Below, piece after piece: positions 1 to 9,745 of a DNA stretch of 64,000 nt. Both the position numbers and the translations under genes were made by a program. A model generated the notes under the pieces. That model had not been told where the DNA came from and did not search any database. It saw only the letters and a list, made by a program, of their open reading frames with translations. Numbering within the stretch: position 1 is the stretch's first letter; each line of letters begins with the position of its first letter. The stretch covers positions 57,692,140 to 57,756,139 of the forward strand of contig OX104127.1 of NCBI GenBank assembly GCA_944470555.2, given 5' to 3'. The stretch is from Heterobilharzia americana. Lineage: Eukaryota > Platyhelminthes > Trematoda > Strigeidida > Schistosomatidae.

Positions 1-1089
1 CTAATGCTCAGCTCCCAGTTCCAAGCATAATCTAATCTGCTTGTACATCATTATTCAAAACATGAGGGACTGGTTTTCTCAATGAGCATGAAGCATCATT
101 GCAACGCATCTAAATAGAAACTCTGTTAACGCTATATCAAAACTGATTAGTGTAGTCTAGGAGCCTTGCCTGTTGTTGAGTTTCAGAGCATCCACGTTCA
201 CTTGATAATGGGATCACTTGCCTGTAGTCACTTCCCTCTTGGGTGGACGCGCTTAGGATGCACGTCATTGAGTTTTCATTCATCTTGCGGATGAGACGAA
301 GCTCATCTTCTCGTGAAACTATCGCACTCTCACCAAAATTTCACATACAAGAGATCCTCTCGGGCTACTAATATGGCCACAACTAGGGCGAACGGCACCC
401 TGCATTCAGGATCGATGACCACCTACCAAACTCACTTCTTTAGGGACTACTATAATTAAGAAGCTCGGTTCCTTTAACTTTTGGTCACTTTTCTCCTAAA
501 GCACTGAGGGGAATCCTGACAGTTAGATAAACCATTTGCACCTAACTAAGCCAGAACTTTAATCACCAGTACATGTACCATCATCAGTTTTCGTGGATAA
601 CAGGGAAAACACCAATACCACTTAACCATACCGCATACAGTCTCTTCATATTAACGCGGAGGCATGTACCTACCTGAAGAAAGCCGTAGTTACTGCTCTT
701 GCGGCTACTACTACTGTGTTAACAAGTAAACATCATTGCGAGGAATGAGAAGGATGAGAAAACAACGTAACGCTGTTGGGAAAGGTTAGATATGCATGCA
801 GCATATGGGTAGTTTTCTTGAATGAATCCCCATTAAGAACCAGAGAATACGGTTGCTTCATTTACATACCACAATAATCAGAGAGCAAGTATAGTCGGTA
901 GTCTGTTAGACTGAAGTGTATGACAGACTGATAGCAGAAATGATTTCTCTGTTGACCAATTTGTGTGTCACAATTTTCAATTTATGAGTTCGTTAGATGC
1001 CAAACAAGTTACTTAGCAACTTACAACATCTGATTCGTATTCAGTGATTACATCACTGACTTTAATGAAATCTGGTAACTGATAGCCTA
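1..1089. other. No recognisable gene
   Basis: No convincing coding region or known repeat was recognised here. Reading frames are short and stop-rich on both strands. A short phrase near 306-320 recurs in similar form near 1778-1792, so part of this stretch may be an old interspersed repeat. Confidence 0.5.
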
Positions 1090-1275
1090 GATATCAGTAT
1101 AGTGGCATAGTGGGTGACGCCTTGGCACTTGAGGCGATGGGTACGTGGTCTGAGTCACGATGGGGACAATATCACTCACTGGGGTGCAAGTACATGTAGC
1201 TGACGAGTCCTGAATGGGACTAAACGAGCGTACTAGATTTCTCTGCAAGCCACAACCGACCAAATCACAATAGAA
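1090..1275 (+). repeat. tRNA-headed SINE with degenerate hammerhead (family 1, Sm-alpha-like)
   Basis: The unit starts with a tRNA-like head (about 1090-1165) and continues through a 'cactcactggggtgcaagta' type linker into a hammerhead-like segment at about 1191-1240. The core CTGACGAG is present and the stem II strands TCC and GGA are visible. The expected CGAAAC reads CTAAAC, so catalytic G12 is lost. Schistosome Sm-alpha SINEs are known to encode type I hammerheads with this order. This copy is very probably inactive. The open reading frame on the other strand is a chance product of the repeat. Confidence 0.75.
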
Positions 1276-1524
1276 AAGTACCTTAGGCAAGATATCATCT
1301 CATCTTTCGTATGTACTCTGTTCAGGCTTCATGTTTGTTTATTTATCTGCTTTCTACGGTTTCTGTTTAGTCTTATATGGAAATCTGTGAAGGGTGAAAT
1401 TTTTGTTCATCAACAATTTCATTTATACCCTTTAGAAACTGTTTTAGTTATTAGGCCTTAAATACTGACTGATTGTCAAAATTAGCTTTAAGTGAGACTA
1501 AACAAAGAATAAACGCTTATCATA

Positions 1525-1660
1525 ATATGGTCGCCTGAAAATTTGGGCCGTGACAGGATTCGTACCACTGACCACCTAGATGGACTTCCACCGATGCACA
1601 GATTTCCATTTCAGTCACCTTCAGTCATCTAGCAGTATCAATACTGCTACTTGCCAAACC
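1525..1660 (-). repeat. tRNA-like SINE relic (family 3)
   Basis: On the minus strand this reads as a tRNA-like head with a box-B-like GGTACGAATCC. It resembles the unit at 40.55-40.74 kb and includes the same 'agatttccatttcagtcacc' phrase on the plus strand. It is degenerate and not foldable as a real tRNA. Confidence 0.5.
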
Positions 1661-3583
1661 ATGGTAATCTTAGATAAGCAAACTGATATGGACATGTGGG
1701 CATTATAACAAGTTTACAAACCAGAGCGTTGGCGTTGGTAGAAAAGTAATGCACTATTATTCACTAGATATCCTGAGAAAACTATCGCACTTTGAAGGAT
1801 CTCTTGACTTGAAGATACCTCAACTTACAAATTCACTCAGAGGCAGCTTAAAGATTGTGTTGACCATTGAAATATTATAATTTCATTTATTGAACACCAT
1901 GCAATGACTTCTAGGTCAAGAATTTAGTTCACACTGAGTGATCGGGGTCGGCCAATCTATCAGAACATAGGCAATCTATCTATGACCAGACTGAAAGACC
2001 TTATTAAGTTGAGTAATCTATAGAAGAATTCAGATAGAGTAATGCATGTGACAGGGTGGAACAGTCGTAAAAGCTAATATTGTTAAGTAAAGAGTGAGAC
2101 TTTGTTCATTGATTCAACACTTAACACAGGGAACAGGTACGATTTAAAAGTCAATTCCATGATTTTCTATGAAAATCAAAATATTTAAATCACATGACTT
2201 TTTTGTTCGATACCACACTTGGTGTTGAGATTATGAGCATGAAGCTGTACATAATGAGCTACTGAGTAATATGAGAAGTTGTAGACAGCTGACATCGATT
2301 AGTGGATGTAAACAACGGACAACCGTTTCCCTAGTTTGAAGTCAAGCTCATTAGCTGTGTAACCAGGTTGATTGAGCCCAGAGAATCTGCTTATCTGGAC
2401 TATCCCGATTCCGGATAGCTATCTGATGTGATTATGTTATATAACTTGAGCCCAAAAAGTCACCTAGTAACTAATACTGTTGCCCTGTGTTCTATATCAA
2501 GTAGACTCCATCGCAGTGCCCATTTTCCATTCCTACATAAGTGGATAACTTTTAATCAGAAGTATTACACAGTGCAGTATACAGTGAATTTTTACATCAA
2601 ACTGTGTTTGAATACTCTCGAAAATGTGACCGTTAATCTATCAGGAGGAGAATAAATCTTGTGATTCCAATTGGGTGAGGAAGGAACGGTGAATATCATA
2701 GAATTTGTTGACTGGGTCAGAGCTCGTTGCAGAGTACTTTAATTGGTTGTCTGACCACCGAAAATGTCTACTTCCTCGTTATCACATACACAATGAAATG
2801 GTTTAATCACTTGCTTAAAAAGAATATTGCCTCGCTGCTTGTCTTTATTGAGTAAACACAACACAGTAAACAATCCGCATCAAATCTGATGGTTCATATG
2901 TTATAATTGAAAACTACATTACTTGAGGGTGGAGTTGTTTTCTCCCCCATTCTTCTCCCTGGCCTCTTGAGTTTTAACGACTGGAAATAACTCCTCAGCC
3001 AAGCTTATCTTGTGCTTTACATATTATCCAGTTCGGTAACTACAATCATACACCAAACAGATTGTTCTCACTTCCCTCCTGTAATATGTTCGCACAACTG
3101 ACGTTCACGCTCGAAATGTTCCCAAAGTATTGGTACTTAGGTCACAAGGTGTTCTCGAATAACTGACAATGTGACGTATAGACTTTACGATATGGCAAGA
3201 AATAATCGGAGCAATTTATATTCTGCCCTTAATGGATTGCAACTAAAGCAAATAAATATATTTCTTAAATGCTTATTTATCTCAGGTAATTAGTCCTCTG
3301 AATAAATTTTGACATCATTATCAAGAGATGAAGATTATACTTTGCTTGACAAGTTCTCTTGTGATCAGACTGTTCGAAATGTACAGTCCCGTTACATCAT
3401 GCATAATTCAGATAATCTTACTCTTCTCATTACAACTGTTCAATCTGTTTGCTTTCCAAGTGGTCCTTAGAAACTCCAACTATAATTCGAAAGCCATTTA
3501 AGTGAACAAATAGTATTCTTTTCGATAACTTCTCTTTCTTCTTCAACCGTAGTGTGATTTCACCTAACAGTTTATTAGTTATA
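1661..3583. other. AT-rich intergenic or intronic stretch
   Basis: No family was recognised. Short frames such as 2428-2655 have no recognisable motif and are treated as chance. Confidence 0.5.
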
Positions 3584-3670
3584 CTAATGATGGATGGTGA
3601 CTAGTAGTGTGATCCAGGATACTCATTTAGTCCTATTTGGGACACGTCAGCTGGATGTACCTGCTTCCCG
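3584..3670 (-). repeat. Hammerhead SINE relic (family 1)
   Basis: Reading the minus strand, 3660 to 3611 gives a GGTACATCCAG stem I strand, CTGACGTG in place of CTGACGAG, a stem II of TCCC/GGGA type and CTAAAT in place of CGAAAC. The downstream tail 'tagtcaccatccatcat' matches other copies. Two core positions are mutated, so it is predicted to be inactive. Confidence 0.75.
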
Positions 3671-3750
3671 GTGAGTTTTCATCTCACTTTCAATCATAAC
3701 TCAATATAAAATACTAGTCTGCTAAACTATAGCTATCTCAAATGATAAAA
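3668..3750 (+). repeat. SINE tail fragment (family 3)
   Basis: The phrase running through 'catctcactttcaatcat' to 'tagctatctcaaatgat' matches the tail of the tRNA-like units on the minus strand at 40.55-41.0 kb. Only the tail is present. Confidence 0.5.
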
Positions 3751-4681
3751 TGATAAAATAATAGAAAATGAATTAATCATATCAACCATACGTTTCGTTT
3801 AAACTTAGCGGTTTAATCTAAACCTTTTAATTACCTTTAACACACCTTTGGATACTTGTGATGAGATTTGCAATTTAGCACTGAAACACAATTTTACAAA
3901 ATAACATGCAAATTACTAACGGAGATTAGCGCTTATGGCTAGAACTTCGAAATAGTACTTACAACTTCTTTAACATTAGTAAAACTTGCGAAAGTTTTAA
4001 AACACTAAAGTATCTTGATTTCATAAGTGTTGATAAATGCTTCCAATGAAATCAAATTTCTACAAGATAACTTCTGTTCATGCAAACATAAAATGATTAC
4101 AGAATGCATAACTATTTGCTTACAACATATTTCTGTCTACAAAAACAGTTCTAGAGTCCAATCAACATTGTAAACATTTTCGACTTAGATAGTAATGTAC
4201 CTTTCGCTTGCAGAATGTAACAATTAAAAATGGTATCATCTAGCTAGCAATGCTCAAAACACACTCAACTATTTCCTTGCTTGAATAAGATTCTCAATCA
4301 AATCATATTTTAGTCCATTTCATCTACATACGGATTCGTTAGCCATAAGTCATGATTTATTTGTCTTATAATAAGACGTCATCGGGAAGAATGATGCGTA
4401 TCAAACCTTTAAGCGTAAACATCAGGTTCCATTTGATCGAATCCTTTCTTAATAGGACAAAGGGTCTAAGTGTTTTACGCCGCATTCAATAATGAACATC
4501 TTTTGATGCACCGTATCAAAAATAAATCAAAGAAACCAAACTTGATTGTAAAAGCGCCTGAATTTCTCAACCTATGTATAACATATTACGAAATGAACTC
4601 CATTGATATCAGAGTCTGGGAGAAGCCAAATCAGTGAAAAGGGTAGACAATACCTTGATCGTCTTGACTGTATTGTCTTCT
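3751..4681. other. AT-rich stretch, no gene seen
   Basis: No coding signature or known repeat was recognised. The sequence is strongly A+T rich. Confidence 0.5.
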
Positions 4682-5583
4682 CTGAGTTGGGTTGTTTAAT
4701 CGTAAGGCTTCCATCGTCTTGCTAGACAGAAACATAATCACCACTAACTTCACCGTGAGGTGAGCTATCAATATCTCTCCGTGAGCGATTCAGTAGCTCG
4801 CCCTGACAAACTGGTTCCTGATTGGTTGTTTCCTTTGATTGTTATGTCATTGACTGTATAGATTTTCCTGTTGACTGTTCCTCTGCTTGACTTCTGACCT
4901 TTCTATCGTTTATCATTAATCTCATTGATTGATAGATTGGATCTATGTTTATACATCTATTGGTTGCTAACTGATTGATCTGAATGCCAAGCTTCTAGGA
5001 ATTTTCGAACATTCTTTGTGTTTCCTCTGTCCAAAAGGATGCAATAAGCAAAGAAGACAAACCGAATATCATTTACGAAATAAACACATTGAACAAAGTA
5101 GTCGCCCTCTTCGTCTTCGTCCACATGAACACAAATTGGCTATTAAACGCCATTTTGTCACTCATTTTTTCAATGCATGTGGATAACAACAATGGACATG
5201 AATTCAATTTTGACAATGTAGAAATTTCGGACAGAAAGACGAAACAGAAAAAATATCAGAGAATTCCTAGAAGCTTGATTGTCAGGTCAGTTAGTTAGCA
5301 ATCAATAGATGTATAAACATAGATCCAATCTATCAATCAATGAGATTAATGATAAACGATAGAAAGGTCAGAAGTCAAGCAGAGGAACAGTCAACAGGAA
5401 AATCTATACAGTCAATGACATAACAATCAAAGGAAACAACCAATCAGGAACCAGTTTGTCAGGGCGAGCTACTGAATCGCTCACGGAGAGATATTGATAG
5501 CTCACCTCACGGTGAAGTTAGTGGTGATTATGTTTCTGTCTAGCAAGACGATGAAAGCTTCTCCATTAGACAACCCAGCTCAG
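4682..5583. repeat. Large inverted repeat of PLE 3' ends
   Basis: The left arm (about 4682-5001) and right arm (about 5262-5583) are reverse complements. I see essentially no mismatch over roughly 270 bp between 4711 and about 4975. The spacer of about 260 bp carries a remnant of a PLE C-terminal region. The arms read as the 3' untranslated part of a PLE and resemble the 3' flank of the minus-strand PLE at 12.0-12.2 kb. The simplest reading is two copies of one element joined head to head. A short-range inverted duplication after insertion is the alternative. Confidence 0.85.
5041..5298 (+). pseudogene. PLE C-terminal (GIY-YIG tail) remnant
   Basis: The frame beginning near 5041 contains NIIYEIN, which resembles the start of the PLE GIY-YIG domain. 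Further on it has HVDNNNGHEFNFDNVEI, a motif typical of the C-terminus of this protein family. Between them the family-like text (LRLRPHEHKLAIKR) lies in the next frame, so there is a frameshift pair around 5100-5170. It sits in the loop of the large inverted repeat. It is a decayed endonuclease fragment with no expected activity. Confidence 0.75.
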
Positions 5584-6110
5584 CGAACGCAGTGGAACCA
5601 AGACCATCCACCTGAGTGGACGCGGTTTTCTTCACAGTTGTAGATATTACAAAACTCATGTTAGTCTTGACTTTCTCGCGAAATACTCTCATTATCCAAC
5701 ACAAAAATAAATGAGAAATACTATGAAACATTTTACCAGCCAATATCACAGAATAATACTCTTGGTATTCCATCCAGTTAGTGGGATTTTTTCAACTAGA
5801 TGTTGAAATTAGGAGTGAGTACACTTGAATAAACTCCTAACTGCAGAAAGTATTTAAAAATGATTCATATCTGCTCTTCATTGCAACGGTACTTCTCCTT
5901 CTATGTTTTGCTTCAGTCTAATTACGTGGTGATCAGGTGATCCTAGGAGTTATGATGACTAGATAAGGCTTTCCCGGAGAAAAAGGCAGGTACATATTTG
6001 GTATTAAAGTTTTTAGGGAAAGCCGACACTACTGAAGAATACGCAAAACACACTGATTGGTTCACATTCGTGGAGTAAATAATGAGCCAGTCCTGTGGTA
6101 TGAAGCTTAA
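5584..6110. other. No recognisable gene
   Basis: The short minus-strand frames at 5540-5773 and 5943-6149 show no motif. The first overlaps the right arm of the inverted repeat and the second runs into a SINE head. Confidence 0.5.
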
Positions 6111-6111
6111 T

Positions 6112-6205
6112 GATACTAGCCGGTTGCCCTGACCCTGGTTCGAACTCAAGACCTACCGAGTGAGGGTCGACTTCTTACACCAATGAGCCATGGCTCTGAG
6201 ATAAC
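6112..6205 (-). repeat. tRNA-like SINE head
   Basis: On the minus strand a box-A-like GGCTCATTGGTGTAAGAAG is followed by a box-B-like GAGTTCGAACC. The spacing and weak stems suggest a tRNA-derived SINE head, not a working tRNA. It lies divergently next to the plus-strand hammerhead SINE at 6.28 kb. Confidence 0.65.
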
Positions 6206-6279
6206 CGTTAGATAACATCAATAGAGTATATTTACTTTACAGGTTGTGATAGAGTTCTGATAAACATATAGATGAAACC

Positions 6280-6570
6280 ACAGCATACTTTCTTGTGTGA
6301 ACGCTAAGGAGTTTGAAGCGATCGGTTCCTAGTCAGAATCCCGATGGAAAAAACACTCACTGGAAGGCAGGTACATCCATCTGACGAGAATCAAACAGGA
6401 CGAACCGTGCGTCCTGAATTCCACTGCTAGCCACTATCCATCATTATTATAATTAAAACACAGGTAATACCGAGGCATCCACGCAGGTGTCCACATGCCA
6501 ATTGAGACCAATCAATTTGGTCCAATCAACGACGGGATATTACGAGCAATAACATTAAGGGTTATATAAG
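6280..6570 (+). repeat. Hammerhead SINE with longer tail (family 1)
   Basis: The unit has a tRNA-derived head, the phrase GGCAGGTACATCC and a hammerhead at about 6372-6421. It keeps CTGACGAG, the GAA of the second core box and the GTC cleavage triplet, but the base after GAA is C instead of A and stem II is poorly paired. The following 'ccactgctagccactatcc' and the segment to about 6570 recur at 44.6-44.76 kb, so the full repeat is longer than the ribozyme. It is one of the better preserved copies here, but activity is doubtful. Confidence 0.8.
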
Positions 6571-6837
6571 TTTTCTGTTCGAAAATTGGAAGCGTTCATC
6601 ATTAATAGGCCAATATTTATTTGATTTTCCAAATACTAATTTGCTTTTATTATGTTTTATGTAAAAAGAAATGCAATTCTCATATTCACTAAAAGAAGTA
6701 ACCTTTCCTGCAATAGCCTACTTTTCCCGCTATCACTTGATAAACTGAGTGGCTGATGAGAGAGAGAAAAGAACAAAGGAATTCAATTCAATGGCTCTTG
6801 TTTTTTAGGAGACATGGTTGAAAACGTATAAGCTTGT

Positions 6838-6935
6838 AGTTTCAAAATTAATAGCATCACTCACTGGGATGTGGGTATAAATGACTGACGAGTCCTAACT
6901 AGGAAGGAACATGTAGTCTAGGTCCAATTGTCAGA
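6838..6935 (+). repeat. Hammerhead SINE relic (family 1)
   Basis: A truncated unit beginning near 'catcactcactgggatgtgg' has CTGACGAG and TCC...AGGA stem II remnants at 6876-6930. The second core box reads AGGAAC, so it is degenerate. Confidence 0.65.
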
Positions 6936-7943
6936 CAACATCAAGTAAGTTATAAGAAAATACCAACTCTCTTATCTATCTTTCCATATAGTATTCACCA
7001 GATTTTTCACAGTTAGATGTATTTATTCACTGAGGAAATTCTTGAGTGAATTATTTTCAAAAGTGAAGTCCGTTTTGTTAACGGAGGAAGGACTAAAAAA
7101 TAATTTAATTTTCAGTAAATAATGGTTATTCTAATCAAAGTAGGTGGTTGACTTACTTTGAGATTTTCTTTCAGCCAATGGACTGGAAAAAAGAATACAA
7201 GAAAAAATAGAGGGTAAATCAACCACTGAAAAGTGTTTTTGAAGTGAAAAATTAAAACTAATAGTAATTCAGTTTGGAGGTTTGTCATGATTTATTCAGG
7301 TTGATATTCATCACTGACCAACATCAGTCAAATAAGAAGAAGGGTGGATCCAGGAGTCGGCCCGACCACCATCCGGACCTACAACTTTCTATTAAGGCGC
7401 TGAGTCTGAACTCAAGAGTCTTCATGTCTCTTCTTCTCTTAATCCACGATATAGCACAACCATCTTCCAATGTCCACAGACCCGAGTTGATTGAACAAAC
7501 AAGTCATGGCTTCCCATTAGAACCCAGTGGTTGAATGATTGTATGCTCATTACGAGATCTAATGATGATGCGTTACATCCTTGGTAGGGCCAGGAGTGAA
7601 CTGTAATACCATAATCTCAACTCCTAAAAACTGACAATAATCATTCCTGAATACGATTTTGATCCAGGCGAGATTTGAAAGATATTTTGCTCAACAATAT
7701 TAGAGGGACATTATCCGCCTATTAATTCCTCGATTCATTGCAATCATACTGTCAGGGTAACCTTCATGGTTATTTTCTTCACAACTATTCATGTTGAATG
7801 AATATCTCATTCTCTTTAACCTAACGGTTATGTAAAGGTTAAATGATTGTGATTATTTGTATTCAATTTAGTAGAAAGCGTGATTCGCCAGTGACCTGTG
7901 TCACTTATATTTCTTCCTTTGTTCATCAAATACATTTTGAACG
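6936..7943. other. Mostly unique; possible tRNA-like repeat near 7.5 kb
   Basis: No gene was recognised. About 7520-7600 shares the pattern 'ttgaatgat..tatgctca' with 25.09-25.18 kb, suggesting another degenerate interspersed repeat. The 86-codon frame at 7274-7534 ends inside it and shows no domain. Confidence 0.4.
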
Positions 7944-8014
7944 ATGTTTAAAGTGAGTTGGTCTCTCTCAGTTGGAGGCTTACCTAACTCAAGAGAACAA
8001 TTCACTTTAAACAT
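7944..8014. other. 71-nt imperfect hairpin, miRNA-precursor-like
   Basis: The left arm starts ATGTTTAAAGTGAGTTGG and the right arm ends TTCACTTTAAACAT. The arms are complementary over about 33 positions with a few mismatches and almost no loop. The outer 13 bp pair perfectly. This could fold as a small-RNA precursor on either strand, or be a tiny inverted-repeat relic. There is no evidence of expression, and no known miRNA seed is claimed. Confidence 0.55.
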
Positions 8015-8287
8015 ACATACCTGGAGCAGAAATATTCGTAAAAAATTTAGAGCATGAAAGTTCTTCAAAATGCAAACGAATGTTTAAAGACTTCACATTT
8101 TATTGACAAGTAATTCCCCACTATACGCGTAATTTATTTAGATGAGCATTATTTGTGAAGCTGAGATTAGATTGACTGGTTTCGTGATCAGCACACGACC
8201 ACCAAATGCTGACGAACTGACAGCATTTCACAGTATCTAGCCTTGTCTACTGCGCAATTTTCAAGCACCAGTTTTTTAACCTTAATT

Positions 8288-8400
8288 ACTCCATATATAA
8301 TTTGATTATCTGATTTATAGCACGCAACGATACATTATTATGTACTTGTTGACGTTTCGAGAATAAACTATTGATCAATCGTAGTATCAAACAAACGTTT
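8288..8400 (-). mobile_element. PLE-A 3' end fragment, inverted
   Basis: The reverse complement reads as the PLE-A 3' untranslated end, with CTCGAAACGTCAACAAGTA followed by the AT-rich stretch that closes other copies. It directly abuts the plus-strand PLE-A body starting near 8402, so two copies meet in opposite orientation. Confidence 0.75.
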
Positions 8401-8401
8401 A

Positions 8402-9574
8402 ACGTTACACCTAAGATATGACGGAGATATGTGTATGACACACTGACTGTGTTGAAATCGACACATGTCGACACTTTCCTGACATATATAAAATCAGTAG
8501 TAGGCACAATCCAGTTCACTTATGAGGAGGTATAAAATGAACAATGAGAATTAAAGATGTTGAATTGCAGGATAAAAAGAAGGATAGATGGTAACTGGGA
8601 TACTACCGTCTACAGAAAATCCACACATTCCAACACGTATCTAAACTTCAAGTCATCTCATACAATGTCAGTCATGAAGGCAGCATTAGTCAAACGTCTA
8701 AATGATACAGCTAGAAAACTGACTAATCAGTGAAAGGACCTACACGAGGAAGTGAAGCACATAAGAGAAGTGCTAACACTTAATATTTATCCTCCACAGT
8801 TTATCAAGAAATTCTTCGGAACACATAGGAAACGAATTAATAACAGTAAGATGAGTAGAAAGGAGTTCACAGTCTCCATTGTGTTACCACATAAGGAAGG
8901 CACATCAGAAACTGTATGCATGATTGTCAACAAGAGTGGAATTAGGGTGACATTGAAATGTGCACACTCACTCAGAGATAAGCTTTGTCGACTGGCTTGA
9001 GCATCCACGATAGAATAAACTAAGCAGAATAATGTAATCTATCACATTCCAGATAATGACTGTGAGGTCGTGTACATAGGTGAAACTAGGTTGTCGGGAT
9101 CAGTTATAATAGCTGAACATAGGAATTTAGTTAAATATAGAATGAAGTACTTGAATAAGATCAATAATCTAGAAGAAGCTCGGTTATCGCAATGTATTCA
9201 TTAACCCATAACCACATGATAGGGTGGGATGAGACCATTGTACTTAAGACCAATATAATAAGGTGGAGACAGAGAGATTGATTACTGAATGCTCATTCAT
9301 GAAATCAACACCCAACACATATAAGAGGAATGATACAACACTTGTATGAGAGATATGGAAATAAATTTTACTACCAATAGAAAGAAAGAATGTGTGGTGA
9401 CAGGACTGTTTAAAATCATATTTCGAAAGTAGAGTGTGATTACTTTGATGTGATTATGAGGAATGATAATTTATGCTGGAAACGTCATCATGTAAATAAT
9501 ACTGTATGACACTGTGTGTCTTAAATCAAATAAACAAATCCGATGTTTGATAATATTCTACGGCAGTGCTAAAG
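8402..9574 (+). mobile_element. PLE-A: truncated RT and GIY-YIG retroelement
   Basis: This is a 5'-truncated Penelope-like element. It begins just before the RT catalytic loop, read as YVYDTL where related copies have YVDDTL, so the second aspartate region is altered. Downstream are HSNTYLNFKSSHTMSV, typical of the PLE post-RT linker, then VSIVLPHKEGTSE and an endonuclease segment with IYHIPDNDCEVVYIGET. It is interrupted by TGA stops near 8523-8540, 8731 and 8998 and a TAA near 9205. The 3' end contains the 'ctacggcagtgctaaagttt' terminus. It is not functional. It shares its 3' flank with the minus-strand copy at 27.3-28.6 kb. Confidence 0.88.
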
Positions 9575-9745
9575 TTTTACACTTGAACTAATGTCTTGAT
9601 TTTTCTTTTTTTCGCTTGAAATAAGGAAGGGAGAGAACCAAAAATAAAAAAAGGATTCACGGTGGCGTGAATTATTTTTCCTTTAGGAAAATTTAAGATT
9701 GTAGATTAGACAAGGAAGGCTGAAAAATTCTTCGTTCTTCTTTGA
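9575..9745 (+). repeat. Flank shared with 27.31-27.47 kb (inverted)
   Basis: About 170 bp following the PLE-A 3' terminus is nearly identical to the reverse complement of 27310-27470, including 'gcttgaaataaggaaggga' and 'tagacaaggaag'. Shared flanking DNA means the two PLE-A loci are not independent insertions, or that this segment belongs to a longer tandem PLE unit. Confidence 0.8.

Noticed and set aside
8787..9008. 73-codon minus-strand frame, repeated at 55112-55333 and 61256-61477
   Set aside because: It is the antisense shadow of the PLE-A linker. Its conservation follows from copying of the element.
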